Assembly (NCBI RefSeq): GCF_018682675.1
Contig: NZ_JAFMTR010000051.1
Span: forward strand, 24,403 to 88,402
Source of the DNA: Sphingopyxis soli
GTDB taxonomy: Bacteria; Pseudomonadota; Alphaproteobacteria; Sphingomonadales; Sphingomonadaceae
Reading direction: 5' to 3'
Length of the DNA: 64,000 nucleotides
In this document: in pieces, positions 34,486 to 43,983 of the stretch
How positions within the stretch are numbered: the first letter of the stretch is position 1
Layout: each line of letters starts with the position of its first letter
Translations under genes and position numbers: made by a program
Notes under the pieces: model-generated
The model's database searches: none
The model's input: only the letters and a program-made list of their open reading frames with translations
What the model was told of the DNA's origin: nothing

Positions 34486-35985
34486 ATGGAGAAGCCTCGC
34501 CAAAGCCGCGCCGGACTTTGGAACATAAATTTCGGCTTCTTCGGCATCCAGATCGGATTCGCGCTGCAGAACGCGAACATGAGCCGCATCTTCCAGTCGC
34601 TCGGCGAGGATATCGAAAAGCTGCCGGGGCTCTGGGTGGCCGCCCCGCTCACCGGGCTGCTCGTCCAGCCGATCGTCGGCCATCTAAGCGACCGGACCTG
34701 GCTCGGCCGACTCGGTCGCCGTCGCCCCTATTTTCTTGCCGGCGCGGTGCTCGCCGCGATCGCGCTCTTCGTCATGCCGCAAAGCCCGTCGATCTGGTTT
34801 GCAGCGACCATGCTGTGGATACTCGACGCTTCGCTCAACGTCTCCATGGAGCCCTTTCGCGCCTTCGTCGGCGACATGTTGCGCGTCGATCAGCATAGTG
34901 CCGGCTATGCGGTGCAAACCGCTTTTATCGGGGCCGGCGCGGTGGCCGGTTCGCTCTTTCCGATGCTGATGGAGGCGATCGGCGTCTCGAACGTCGCGCC
35001 CCCCGGCGAGATCCCGGATACCGTGCGCTACGCGTTCTGGTTCGGCGGTCTTGCGCTCTTTCTTTCGGTGATGTGGACGGTCATCGCGACTAGCGAATAT
35101 GATCCGGCGCGGATGGCGACGTTCGAGACTCCCGGCGGATCTGACGAACCGGCCGTCAGAGCCCTGGCGTCGCGAAGCCATGGAGCCGGCCTCGGCTGGG
35201 CGGCTGCCGGAGTTTGCGTGATCCTGATCCAGCGCGAGTTCGCGCTGCTGCGCGAGGTGCTGCTGCTCGGCGCCCTGCTGATCGGATACGGGATTGCGAC
35301 GAGCGCAGCGATTGCCCTCGCGCGCCGCGGCAAGGAAAAGAACATGCTGTCGGCGATCGTCGGCGATTTTGCGGGTATGCCGCCCGTCATGAAGCGGCTG
35401 GCGATGGTCCAGTTCTTCAGCTGGTCGGCGCTCTTCGTCATGTGGATCAACACCACGCCGATCGTCGCGCAATATCATTTCGGAACGACCGACGCGGCGA
35501 GTGCTGCCTATCAGACGGCCGCAAATTGGGTGGGGGTCCTGTTTGCGGTTTACAACGGAGTAGCCGCCTTCGCTGCTCTCACCCTTCTCCCACATCTCTC
35601 GCGCCGGATCGGCCAGGCCAGGACGCACATTGCGGGGCTTGCCTGCGGCGCGATCGGCTATGGGAGCTTCTTCCTGATTCGCGACCCCGTACAGCTTGTC
35701 GCGAGCGAGATCTTCATCGGGGCCTTCTGGGCCTCCGTGCTCGCCATGCCCTATGCGATCCTCGCCTCGAGCCTCCCGCAGTCGAAGCTGGGCGTCTACA
35801 TGGGCCTCTTCAATATTTTCGTGGTCGTGCCTCAGCTTCTCGTCGCGACCGTTATGGGGTCGATCATGCAGGCGCTGTTCCCAGGCGAGCCGATCTACAC
35901 CATGGCCTTTGCGGCGGGCACATTGGTCATCGCGGCCGCGGCAATGATGCGGGTATCGGCGCTGACGAACAAAAGCCCCTCCTGA
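34486..35985 (+). CDS. MFS sugar transporter (maltose/sucrose-type)
   Basis: This 499-residue transporter has about twelve membrane helices. GFALQNANMSRIFQSLGED in the first helix/loop and the motif GHLSDRTWLGRLGRRRPYF after helix 2 are typical of the sucrose/maltose H+ symporter group found in proteobacterial sugar loci. ATG 34486 has GGGAG 7 bp upstream. It should carry glucose or maltose released in the periplasm across the inner membrane, supplying the cytoplasmic GH13 glucosidase. Confidence 0.92.
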   Translation: MEKPRQSRAGLWNINFGFFGIQIGFALQNANMSRIFQSLGEDIEKLPGLWVAAPLTGLLVQPIVGHLSDRTWLGRLGRRRPYFLAGAVLAAIALFVMPQSPSIWFAATMLWILDASLNVSMEPFRAFVGDMLRVDQHSAGYAVQTAFIGAGAVAGSLFPMLMEAIGVSNVAPPGEIPDTVRYAFWFGGLALFLSVMWTVIATSEYDPARMATFETPGGSDEPAVRALASRSHGAGLGWAAAGVCVILIQREFALLREVLLLGALLIGYGIATSAAIALARRGKEKNMLSAIVGDFAGMPPVMKRLAMVQFFSWSALFVMWINTTPIVAQYHFGTTDAASAAYQTAANWVGVLFAVYNGVAAFAALTLLPHLSRRIGQARTHIAGLACGAIGYGSFFLIRDPVQLVASEIFIGAFWASVLAMPYAILASSLPQSKLGVYMGLFNIFVVVPQLLVATVMGSIMQALFPGEPIYTMAFAAGTLVIAAAAMMRVSALTNKSPS

Positions 35986-35993
35986 AATTGTCT

Positions 35994-36263
35994 ATGACCC
36001 TTTCGTTAAAGCTCGCACCGGACGATCATAGTGAGCAGGTGTTCAAGCAGATTTTGGGTAGCTGCCAGCAGTTTGTCGAGCAGCTCGGCGCGTTGAGAAA
36101 CAAATTGAGTGATGCGCATGGCGGGCGTCGCAAGACTAAGCCGGCATCTCGCCGTGCGGAACTCGCAGTCAATCTCGCAGGCTCAATGGCGACGTTTCTC
36201 GTCTCTACATGGGAAGTTCGAACGGCAGGTGAGGCTCAGGTGGGCTCAGAATCCATCCAATGA
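35994..36263 (+). pseudogene. C-terminal remnant of an abortive-infection (Abi-C) protein
   Basis: An 89-residue reading (LKLAPDDHSEQVFKQILG, then CQQFVEQLGALRNKLSDAHG, then RRAELAVNLAGSMATFLV) resembles the C-terminal Abi_C module of abortive-infection family proteins, which normally follows a longer N-terminal part. Only the 3' part is here. It begins 8 bp after the transporter stop, with no ribosome site and no upstream half. I read it as a 5'-truncated anti-phage gene. Its position 354 bp from the tRNA attachment site fits island-borne defence cargo. Confidence 0.7.
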
Positions 36264-36616
36264 TGATATGTCGAGCGTCAGCTTTGGGAGCAAGTTCGAT
36301 TTCTGCGCAAACGACCGACATCAGGCGCAAAGTTGCCGTGCCCGAACATTAGAAATTCCGGGCAATCCGCGAGCATGTTTGGCAACAGTCGGCGCGTTTG
36401 AAGGCATTTCCAACGAAGGCAGGGGACGGTCTTCGAAGACCTTCAGAATGCTTCTAAAGTATTGAAATCATGGACCAGCGCTTCCTTGGATTCGGGCCAC
36501 GGCCCTTCAATTTCAGCGCGTAACAGAATTGTTTCACGAACGAGGTGCTTACGCGGCAAAATACCGGCGCGCGAACCCACCTCCGGAACCCAGCCAAGCA
36601 ACTGAAATATAAGAAG

Positions 36617-36619
<3 letters not shown>
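36264..36619. other. 356-bp gene-free stretch next to the right island end
   Basis: No supported ORF, RNA or hairpin is visible. It is less GC-rich than the core chromosome on the other side of the tRNA, matching the composition shift at the left boundary. Confidence 0.45.
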
Positions 36620-36696
<77 letters not shown>

Positions 36697-36798
36697 CGGT
36701 AGAGCGCGGCCTCTAGCAAGCAAGGGCGCCGCCAGCAATGGCCTATCGACCGCGGCGACCGGATATGCGAAGCGAACGGCAATTTTGGGGGAGAGCCT

Positions 36799-37860
36799 AT
36801 GCGCGCATCCGAGCAGAGCTGGCCGATGGCCGCCGACCTTTACGGCGAAATGCAGCTCGAGGCAGCGCCGCCCGCGAAGCGTCGGCTGCGCGACTATCTG
36901 CCCGGCGCCTTCGTCACCGCCATCGCCGCACTCGCCGCCGCGTGGCTCGCCGACCATTATGCCGCGCCGCTGGTGCTGATGGGGCTGCTGATCGGGCTCG
37001 CGATGAGTTTCCTGTCGCAGGACAAGCGCAGCCACGCCGGGCTGGACCTGATGTCGCAGACCGCGCTGCGCATCGGCATCGTCCTCGTCGGCGCGCGGAT
37101 CACCGCCGGCCAGCTCGCCGAACTGGGGCCGCTGCCCTTTGCGCTGCTCGTGCTCATCATGCTCGCGGTGATCATCGCGACGGTGGCGAGCGCGCGCCTG
37201 TTCGGGCAGGACCGGCATTCGGCGCTGCTCGCGGGGGGTGCGACCGCAATTTGCGGCGCGTCGGCGGCGCTCGCGCTCTATTCGCTGATCGGCGACAAGC
37301 GCGTCGATCAGGCGCGTTTCACCCTGACCCTCGTCGGCATCACGGTCGCGAGCGCGCTCGCGATGACGCTTTACCCGATACTCGCGGCCGAACTCGGCCT
37401 GTCGGACCAGCAGGCGGGCTTCCTGATCGGCGCGTCGATTCATGACGTCGCGCAGGCCATCGGCGGCGGCTTCTCCTTTTCCGCTCCGGCGGGCGAGGTC
37501 GCGACGATCGTCAAACTGACGCGCGTCGCGCTGCTCGCGCCGATGCTGATGCTCGTCGGGCTGTGGCTGGCGCGAAGCGGCGAGGCCGATGCCAGAACGC
37601 GCATTCCGCTGCGCCTGCCATGGTTCATTCTCGGCTTCCTCGCGGTCGCCGCGATCAATTCGCTCGTCGCGATCCCGAAGCCCGTGCAGAGCGCCGCGAA
37701 CACCGCCGCACAGGCGCTGCTGCTGCTCGCGATCGTCGCGACCGCGATGAAGGCGCGGCTGCATCTGCTGCTCGACCAGGGATGGCGCAGCTTCGCGCCG
37801 ATCGTCGTCGCAACCTTGACCAGCTTCCTGCTTTCGCTGGCCGCCGCGATCAGCCTGTGA
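36799..37860 (+). CDS. YeiH/UPF0324-family putative sulfate exporter
   Basis: This 353-residue membrane protein has about ten helices and the family motifs GARITAGQLAELG, GGATAICGASAALAL and GASIHDVAQAIGGGF. Members are annotated as putative sulfate exporters; direct evidence for the substrate is limited. The start has a GGGGGAGAG ribosome site. It is the first core gene outside the candidate island. Confidence 0.9.
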   Translation: MRASEQSWPMAADLYGEMQLEAAPPAKRRLRDYLPGAFVTAIAALAAAWLADHYAAPLVLMGLLIGLAMSFLSQDKRSHAGLDLMSQTALRIGIVLVGARITAGQLAELGPLPFALLVLIMLAVIIATVASARLFGQDRHSALLAGGATAICGASAALALYSLIGDKRVDQARFTLTLVGITVASALAMTLYPILAAELGLSDQQAGFLIGASIHDVAQAIGGGFSFSAPAGEVATIVKLTRVALLAPMLMLVGLWLARSGEADARTRIPLRLPWFILGFLAVAAINSLVAIPKPVQSAANTAAQALLLLAIVATAMKARLHLLLDQGWRSFAPIVVATLTSFLLSLAAAISL

Positions 37861-37891
37861 CGCCGTGACGTCACCGTAATATTCTGGGATA

Positions 37892-38704
37892 TCAGCCTTT
37901 CGGTAGCGCCCAGCTCACCGTCAGCTGCGTGGCGCGGCGCGGTATATCGAGCTTCGCCTCGCTGAAATTGACCTTCTCGTTCGGCGGCAGCATCCGCACC
38001 GGCGGCTTGATCGTCCAGCTATAGACGATCGTCCCCTGCGCATCGCGCAGTTCGGCGAGGATCGGCGGCACGCGCTGCTCGCGGTCGGTCGGGTTGATGA
38101 TCACCCCCGACGCGGCGAAATAGATGGTGCCGTCGGCAAGCTCGCGATGATCCTGATTGGGCGGCAGTTCGATCACCAGATCGGGCTCATCGGTCATCCC
38201 GGGAATCCCGAGGCCCTGCGCCCAGCCGGGCAGCCCGAACCAGTAGAGCGCGCCGGTCGCGCCAAGCATCAGCAGCGCCGCGCTCGCCGCGATCAAGGTC
38301 CAGCGCCGCGCCGGATTGCGACGCGGGCGGCGGAAGGGCAACGGCGCATCTTCCACCGGCGGCTGGATCACCGGCGTTTCGGGCGCGGCAAAGGCTTCGG
38401 GCGGCGGCGGCGGGGCAGCCGCGACGGGCTCTTCGACGAAAACCGGTCGTTCGGGCACCGTTTCGGGCGGCGGAGCGGCAGGCGCCGGATCGGGTTCGCG
38501 CACGACGGGGGCAGGTCCGGCCGCAGCCGGTTCGGCGGCCGGCGACGGGGTCGGCGGGGCCGACGGGGCCGCGGCGGCAGGCGCCGCGGGCTCCTGGAAC
38601 CAGCTATGCCGGCAATTCGCGCAGCGTACCGTCCGTCCGGTGGGTCCGATCGCCGTGTCGGGGACGACATAGCGCGTATGGCAGGACGGGCAGGCAAGGA
38701 TCAT
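37892..38704 (-). CDS. MJ0042 zinc-ribbon / DUF3426 membrane protein
   Basis: This 270-residue protein starts with a CxxC...CxxC zinc ribbon (ACPSCHTRY and RCANCRHSW), followed by a Pro/Ala-rich linker (about 40-125), one membrane helix (about 135-155) and a DUF3426 domain. It is divergent from ftsE, a conserved alphaproteobacterial arrangement. Function is unproven; an envelope or division-linked role is suggested by context only. Confidence 0.88.
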   Translation of the reverse strand: MILACPSCHTRYVVPDTAIGPTGRTVRCANCRHSWFQEPAAPAAAAPSAPPTPSPAAEPAAAGPAPVVREPDPAPAAPPPETVPERPVFVEEPVAAAPPPPPEAFAAPETPVIQPPVEDAPLPFRRPRRNPARRWTLIAASAALLMLGATGALYWFGLPGWAQGLGIPGMTDEPDLVIELPPNQDHRELADGTIYFAASGVIINPTDREQRVPPILAELRDAQGTIVYSWTIKPPVRMLPPNEKVNFSEAKLDIPRRATQLTVSWALPKG

Positions 38705-38862
38705 GGCTCCCCTCTAAACATGCCGATTCGCGCGTGGCAAGCTCTGCGTTACGCTTCCCGCTTTACCTCTGTGGACAGGCATGTAACAGCCGGGCGCATG
38801 AGCGTCGGGGCTGCCATCATCCACGGTTCGTCGGGCGCGCCCGCGCGCGCCATGGAGGCGTC

Positions 38863-39585
38863 ATGACGTCGGCGCCCAGGTCCGGCGGCGCGATGGTCGA
38901 ATTCAGCGGCGTCGGGCTGCGCTATGGTCCCGATGCCGAAATATTGTCCGACGTCAGCTTCAACCTTCAACCCGGCAGCTTCTATTTTCTCACCGGCGCG
39001 TCGGGCGCCGGCAAGACCTCGCTGCTCAAGATGCTCTATCTTGCGCAGCGGCCGAGCCGCGGGATCGTGCGGCTGTTCGGCGAGGATCTGGTGTCGATGC
39101 CACGCCATCGCCTGCCGGGCTTTCGCCGCCGCATCGGGGTCGTCTTCCAGGATTTCCGGCTGATCCCGCATTTGAGCGCGCGCGACAATATCGCCCTCCC
39201 GCTGCGCATCGCGGGGGTGAGCGAGGAGGATCTGTCGGGCCCGGTCGGCGAGATGCTGGGCTGGATCGGGCTCGCCGAGCGCGCCGACGCCTTTCCCCCG
39301 ACGCTGTCGGGCGGCGAGCAGCAGCGGGTCGCGATCGCGCGCGCGGTGATCGCGCGGCCGCAGCTTCTCGTCGCCGACGAACCGACGGGTAACGTCGATC
39401 CCGAGATGGCGACGCGCCTCCTGGGACTGTTCGAGGCATTGAACCGCCTCGGCACCACGGTCGTCGTCGCGACCCACGACATCCACCTGATCAGCCGCAT
39501 CGAGAATGCGCAGATGATGCGGCTCGAAAAGGGGCGCCTGTCCGATCCCACCGGCGCGCTGCGCTATCCGCCGAACCGATCGTGA
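38863..39585 (+). CDS. ftsE: Cell division ATP-binding protein FtsE
   Basis: This 240-residue ABC ATPase has Walker A GASGAGKTS, signature LSGGEQQR and Walker B LLVADEPTGNVD, and the FtsE-typical LRYGPDAEILSDVSF start. GGAGG lies 4 bp before ATG 38863. With FtsX it forms the divisome ABC complex that activates peptidoglycan hydrolases. ftsX follows after 19 bp. Confidence 0.95.
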   Translation: MTSAPRSGGAMVEFSGVGLRYGPDAEILSDVSFNLQPGSFYFLTGASGAGKTSLLKMLYLAQRPSRGIVRLFGEDLVSMPRHRLPGFRRRIGVVFQDFRLIPHLSARDNIALPLRIAGVSEEDLSGPVGEMLGWIGLAERADAFPPTLSGGEQQRVAIARAVIARPQLLVADEPTGNVDPEMATRLLGLFEALNRLGTTVVVATHDIHLISRIENAQMMRLEKGRLSDPTGALRYPPNRS

Positions 39586-39604
39586 AGCAGGGCCGGAACC
39601 TCGC

Positions 39605-40522
39605 ATGATCATCCCGCGCGTCCCCGTCCAGCACCGCCGTCTGCTCCCCGACCGCCGCCTGTCGGGGCCGACGCCGTGGGTCATCGCGATCCTGATGCTG
39701 CTGACGTTGCTCGCCGCGGCGGCCGGCGTCGGCCTCGCGCGCTCGGCGAATGCGATCGGCGATGCGATCGCGGGGCGCGTGACGGTGCAGATCGTCACCG
39801 CCAACCCCGTCACCCGCGCCGAACAGGCGGTCGCCCTGCGCCGCGCCGCCGCCGCGCAGCCCTTCGTCCGCTCGGCGCGCGCGGTCGAGCAGGAGGAATT
39901 GAGGGCGACGCTCGGCCAATGGTTCGGCGGCGAAGACGGTAGCGAAGGGGGCGACGACCCGGTGCTGCAATCGCTGCCGCTCCCCGCGCTGATCGACATC
40001 GACTTCGTCGGCGAGGACCGCGCGCGCCACATGGGCCAGCTCCGTGCGCTGGTCGCGCGCGAGGCGCCGGGTGCGCGGATCATCCCCCACGCCGAATGGC
40101 TCGGCCCGGTCGCGCGGCTGATCCGGTCGCTCGCCTGGGTCGCGGGCGGCCTCGTCGTCCTGATGACGCTCGCGAGCGGCGCCGTGGTGATCATGACGGC
40201 GCGCGCCGCGCTCGGCACCCATTATGCGACGATCGAGATGCTCCACATGATCGGCGCCACCGACCAGCAGATCACGCGGCTGTTCCAGCGGCGGATCGCG
40301 ATCGACACGGCTTATGGCATCGCGCTCGGCACCGTCGTCGCGGCGCTGATCCTGCTGCTGATCGGCTGGCAGTGGTCGGGGGTGACATCGGGGCTCGCCG
40401 CGACCGCGTCGCTCGGCCCCGCTGGCTGGGCGCTCTTGCTGGCGCTGCCGCTATTGGCTATCGCGCTTGCAGCGTTGACCGCGCGGCTGACCCTGCTTGC
40501 CGCGCTCCAGAAGATATTATGA
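39605..40522 (+). CDS. ftsX: Cell division protein FtsX
   Basis: This 305-residue permease-like protein has an N-terminal membrane helix, a periplasmic domain and three further C-terminal helices. HYATIEMLHMIGATDQQITRLFQRR is the conserved cytoplasmic coupling segment. It partners FtsE, and its stop overlaps the next gene (ATGA). Confidence 0.94.
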   Translation: MIIPRVPVQHRRLLPDRRLSGPTPWVIAILMLLTLLAAAAGVGLARSANAIGDAIAGRVTVQIVTANPVTRAEQAVALRRAAAAQPFVRSARAVEQEELRATLGQWFGGEDGSEGGDDPVLQSLPLPALIDIDFVGEDRARHMGQLRALVAREAPGARIIPHAEWLGPVARLIRSLAWVAGGLVVLMTLASGAVVIMTARAALGTHYATIEMLHMIGATDQQITRLFQRRIAIDTAYGIALGTVVAALILLLIGWQWSGVTSGLAATASLGPAGWALLLALPLLAIALAALTARLTLLAALQKIL

Positions 40523-41049
40523 TCAAGCGCCTGATTTCGCTCCTCTTCCTGGCCTGGGTGCTCGGCTTCGCCTGGTTTGCGCTGCTGCTGCCGCAGCCCG
40601 GGCCCGCCGAAAAGACCGACGCGATCGTCGTCCTGACCGGCGGACCCGGCCGGATCGACCGCGCGCTCGAACGGCTCGAGGCAGGCGATGCCAAACGGTT
40701 GCTGATCAGCGGCGTCGCGCGCGAGGTGAAGCCCCGCGAACTCGCCGCCGAATATAAGCGCCCCGAAAAGCTCTTCGACTGCTGCATCGCGCTGGGGTTC
40801 GAGGCCGAGGATACGCGCTCGAACGCGACCGAAGTCGCAAGCTGGGCGCAGCGGCGCAATTACAGGAGCATCCGCCTGATCACCACCGACTGGCACATGC
40901 GCCGCGCCGAATATGAGATCGGCCGTGCGGTCGGCGACAAGGTTCGGATCGTCCCCGACGCGGTGCGCAGCCAGCCGAACTTCGCGACCCTGTTCCGCGA
41001 ATATCATAAATATCTCGCCGGGCTGGCGGGCGGGCTCCTCGGCCTCTAG
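40519..41049 (+). CDS. YdcF/ElyC-like DUF218 protein
   Basis: This 176-residue protein has one N-terminal membrane helix and a DUF218 domain (DAIVVLTGGPGRIDRALERL, SNATEVASWA, LITTDWHMRRAE). E. coli relatives (YdcF, ElyC/SanA) act in envelope biogenesis. It overlaps ftsX by 4 bp and precedes a plsC-like gene by 11 bp, so it is probably part of the ftsEX operon. Confidence 0.88.
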   Translation: MIKRLISLLFLAWVLGFAWFALLLPQPGPAEKTDAIVVLTGGPGRIDRALERLEAGDAKRLLISGVAREVKPRELAAEYKRPEKLFDCCIALGFEAEDTRSNATEVASWAQRRNYRSIRLITTDWHMRRAEYEIGRAVGDKVRIVPDAVRSQPNFATLFREYHKYLAGLAGGLLGL

Positions 41050-41060
41050 AAGCCGCGCCG

Positions 41061-41792
41061 ATGCGCTACACCATCGCCCTTCTCCGCTCGATCCTCTTCT
41101 GGCTGCTGTTCGTGATCATGAGCAGCATCTCGTCGATCGGCGCCGTCGTCTCGCTGCCGGTCTCGCACCATGCGACGATCTGGTTCGTGCGCATCTGGGC
41201 GCAGTTCCACCGGCTGATCTGCCGCTTCGTGCTCGGGCAGAGGATCGTCATCGAGGGCGACATGCCCGATATCCCGGTCCTCTACGTCTTCAAGCACGAG
41301 GGCGCGTTCGAGACGATCGAACAGCCGATGCTGTTCAGATATCCGGCAGTATTCGCGAAGGAAGAATTATTCTCGATTCCCGTATGGGGGCAGGCGGCGC
41401 GCTTCTATGGCCTGATCCCGGTCGACCGCGACGGCGGCGGCAAGGCGATGCGCGCGATGCTGAACGCCGCCAAGGCCGCGCTGGCGAAGGGTCGTCCGCT
41501 GGTGCTGTTCGCCGAGGGAACGCGCGTGCCGCACGGCTCGGCACCGCCGCTCCGCTCGGGCTTCGCGGGTGTTTACCGGATGCTCGGCGTGCCCGTGATT
41601 CCGGTCGCGGTGAACAGCGGCCTCGCCTATCCGCCGCGCCGCTGGGTCAAATGGCCGGGCACGATCACCTACCGGATCGGCGAGACGATCCCCGCCGGCC
41701 TGCCGCGCGAAGAGGCCGAGGAGCGGGTCTGGCGCGCGATTAACGCGCTGAACCCGCCTGAGGCGTTGCTGGCGGGCGAAGCATCGGCTTGA
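41061..41792 (+). CDS. plsC: 1-acyl-sn-glycerol-3-phosphate acyltransferase (PlsC family)
   Basis: This 243-residue enzyme acylates lysophosphatidate to phosphatidate at the membrane. The catalytic motif is H-x4-E here (VFKHEGAFETI) instead of the usual H-x4-D; the substrate-binding motif FAEGTR and PVIPVAVN are standard. A hydrophobic N-terminal helix anchors it. The H-x4-E form also occurs in other alphaproteobacterial members as far as I recall. Confidence 0.92.
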   Translation: MRYTIALLRSILFWLLFVIMSSISSIGAVVSLPVSHHATIWFVRIWAQFHRLICRFVLGQRIVIEGDMPDIPVLYVFKHEGAFETIEQPMLFRYPAVFAKEELFSIPVWGQAARFYGLIPVDRDGGGKAMRAMLNAAKAALAKGRPLVLFAEGTRVPHGSAPPLRSGFAGVYRMLGVPVIPVAVNSGLAYPPRRWVKWPGTITYRIGETIPAGLPREEAEERVWRAINALNPPEALLAGEASA

Positions 41793-41831
41793 AATCACTC
41801 CGATTCCCCGAGTGAAGCCGAGGGGCACGTT

Positions 41832-41880
41832 CGAGCGAAGCGAGAACCCGCGGCGCTTCGCTCGGGGAGACGCCCTTTTT
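41832..41880 (+). terminator. Hairpin plus T5 after plsC, convergent with tyrA
   Basis: CGAGCGAAGCG (41832-41842) pairs with CGCTTCGCTCG (41854-41864), followed at 41876 by TTTTT. It lies between the convergent plsC and tyrA genes and could end plus-strand transcription. Confidence 0.55.
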
Positions 41881-41886
41881 GCGCCC

Positions 41887-42789
41887 TTAGTGCCGCCGAC
41901 CGAAATCGGGCGCGGCATCATCCTGCCCTTGCTCGATGATCGAGCGCCGGATCGCGCGGGTGCGCGTGAACCAGTCCTCGAGCTTTGCTCCGTCGCCGCG
42001 GCGGATCGCCTGCTGGAGCGCGGTCAGATCCTCGTTGAAGCGCTGCAGCGTTTCGAGCACCGCGTCCTTGTTCGCGAGGAACACGTCGCGCCACATCACC
42101 GGGTCGCTCGCCGCGATGCGCGTGAAGTCGCGGAAGCCGCCCGCCGAATATTTGATGACCTCGCTCTCGGTCACTTCCTCCAGCTCGCTCGCGGTGCCGA
42201 CGATCGTATAGGCGATGAGGTGCGGCAGGTGGCTGGTCACCGCGAGCACCATATCGTGATGCGCCGCATCCATCGTGTCGACCTTGGCGCCGAGCGCTTC
42301 CCAGAAGCCCGACAGTGCCGCCACGGCGTCGGCGGGCGCGCTCGCGCCCGGCGTCACGATGCACCAGCGTCCCTCGAACAGGGTCGCGAAGCCCGCGGCG
42401 GGTCCGCTGTTCTCGGTCCCCGCAACCGGATGCGCGGGAATGACGACATGGTCGGGGAGCGCCTTCGCCAGCGCATCGGCGACCCCCGCCTTCGACGAGC
42501 CGACATCGGAAATGATCGCATCGGGCTTCAGGCCGGGCGCGATCGCGGCGGCCGCATCGGCCATCCGCCCTACCGGCACCGCGAGAATGACGAGGTCGGA
42601 GCCCAGGACGGACGCGGCGGGATCGTCGGCGATCGTATCGCACAGCCCGAGCGTCCGCGCCTCTTCGCGCACATCGGCGCTGGCGTCATGGCCGGTCACC
42701 GTCACCTGCGGCAGCCGCGCCTTCGCGGCGCGCGCGATCGACGAGCCGATCAGCCCCAGCCCGACGACCGTGACCCGCTCGATCGCCAT
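41887..42789 (-). CDS. tyrA: Prephenate/arogenate dehydrogenase (tyrosine biosynthesis)
   Basis: This 300-residue NAD(P)-dependent enzyme has VTVVGLGLIGSSIARA at the N-terminus, the conserved His in HPVAGTENSG and SHLPHLIAY in the helical domain. It oxidatively decarboxylates prephenate or arogenate toward tyrosine. Its start overlaps the hisC stop (TGATG). The pairing with a histidinol-phosphate/aromatic aminotransferase gene is typical. Confidence 0.94.
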   Translation of the reverse strand: MAIERVTVVGLGLIGSSIARAAKARLPQVTVTGHDASADVREEARTLGLCDTIADDPAASVLGSDLVILAVPVGRMADAAAAIAPGLKPDAIISDVGSSKAGVADALAKALPDHVVIPAHPVAGTENSGPAAGFATLFEGRWCIVTPGASAPADAVAALSGFWEALGAKVDTMDAAHHDMVLAVTSHLPHLIAYTIVGTASELEEVTESEVIKYSAGGFRDFTRIAASDPVMWRDVFLANKDAVLETLQRFNEDLTALQQAIRRGDGAKLEDWFTRTRAIRRSIIEQGQDDAAPDFGRRH

Positions 42790-43904
42790 CAGCCGGCGAG
42801 CGCCGCGCGGACCGCCGCCGCCAGCCCGCGCGTTTCCGCCTCGGTACCGATCGTCATGCGCAGCGCCTGCGGAATCCCCTGCCCCGGCAGCCAGCGGACG
42901 ATATAGCCCGCGTCCATCAGCCGGTTATAGACCGTCTCGGCGCTGACCTCGCCCTCGAACAGCACGAGGAGGAAGTTGGTCGCCGACGGCACGACGCGGA
43001 CGCCATGGTTGCCGAGGCTTTCGAGCTCCTGCGCCAGCCAGGCGCGCCATCTGGCATTATGGTCGCGGCTGTTTGCGACGAAATCCTCGTCGCCGAGCGC
43101 GGCAATCGCCGCCGCCTGCCCCGCGCGCGTGACGTTGAACGGCAGGCGGATACGGTGCAGCGCCGAAATCACCTCGGCGGCGGCATAGCCCCAGCCGATG
43201 CGTTCGGCGGCAAGGCCGTGGATCTTCGAGAAGGTGCGCGTGACGAAGACATTCGGCTGCGTCTTCGCTAGGTCGAGCCCGCCGTCGTCCTCGGCCTCCG
43301 AAAGATACTCGCTATACGCCTGGTCGATCACGAACAGGACATTCTTCGGCAGTCCCGCATAGAGGCGTTGCACCTCCTCCCGGGTTGCGAGCGTGCCCGT
43401 GGGATTGTTCGGATTGGCGAGATAGACGACGCGGGTCTTGTCGGTCACCGCCGCGAGCAGCGCATCGACGTCGGTCGCATAGTCGCGGTCGTCGGCCTCG
43501 ACCGGCGTGGCGCCGACGCGGCGCGCCGCGATTTCATAGACCGCGAAGCCATAGCGCACATAGAGAATCTCGTCGCCTGGGCCCGCATAAGTACCGGCGG
43601 CGAGGTGCAGCAGCTCGTCCGAGCCGTTGCCGCAGATGACCCGCGCCGGGTCGAGCCCGAACTTCGCCGCAATCGTCGCGCGCAGCTCGTTCGCGCCGGG
43701 GTCGGGGTAACGCGACAGCGCGTCGGCCGCGGCCTGCGACGCCGCGAACGCCGCGCGCGCCTTGTCCCCGGTACCGAGCGGATTTTCGTTCGCGCTGAGC
43801 TTGATCAGCGGGCGGCCGTCGGCGCCGGCCGACTTGCCGGGCACATAGGGGGCGATGCCGCTGATCCACGGCTTGGGCGTGAGGGTCGGGGTCGCGTCGG
43901 TCAT
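42789..43904 (-). CDS. hisC: Histidinol-phosphate aminotransferase (class I/II PLP)
   Basis: This 371-residue PLP enzyme has [12 protein letters not shown] at the N-terminus, PNNPTGT near residue 165 and a PLP-Lys in [17 protein letters not shown]. The start at 43904 is chosen because upstream residues to 43982 overlap metX and carry no domain. Besides histidine synthesis, HisC next to TyrA commonly serves in tyrosine/phenylalanine transamination. Confidence 0.94.
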   Translation of the reverse strand: MTDATPTLTPKPWISGIAPYVPGKSAGADGRPLIKLSANENPLGTGDKARAAFAASQAAADALSRYPDPGANELRATIAAKFGLDPARVICGNGSDELLHLAAGTYAGPGDEILYVRYGFAVYEIAARRVGATPVEADDRDYATDVDALLAAVTDKTRVVYLANPNNPTGTLATREEVQRLYAGLPKNVLFVIDQAYSEYLSEAEDDGGLDLAKTQPNVFVTRTFSKIHGLAAERIGWGYAAAEVISALHRIRLPFNVTRAGQAAAIAALGDEDFVANSRDHNARWRAWLAQELESLGNHGVRVVPSATNFLLVLFEGEVSAETVYNRLMDAGYIVRWLPGQGIPQALRMTIGTEAETRGLAAAVRAALAG

Positions 43905-43983
43905 GCCGCGCCGTTTAGCGGCTGTGCGCCCCAAGTCCAGCACGTTGACAGCCTGTCCGCGCCCGCTTAGCCCCGCGCGCACG

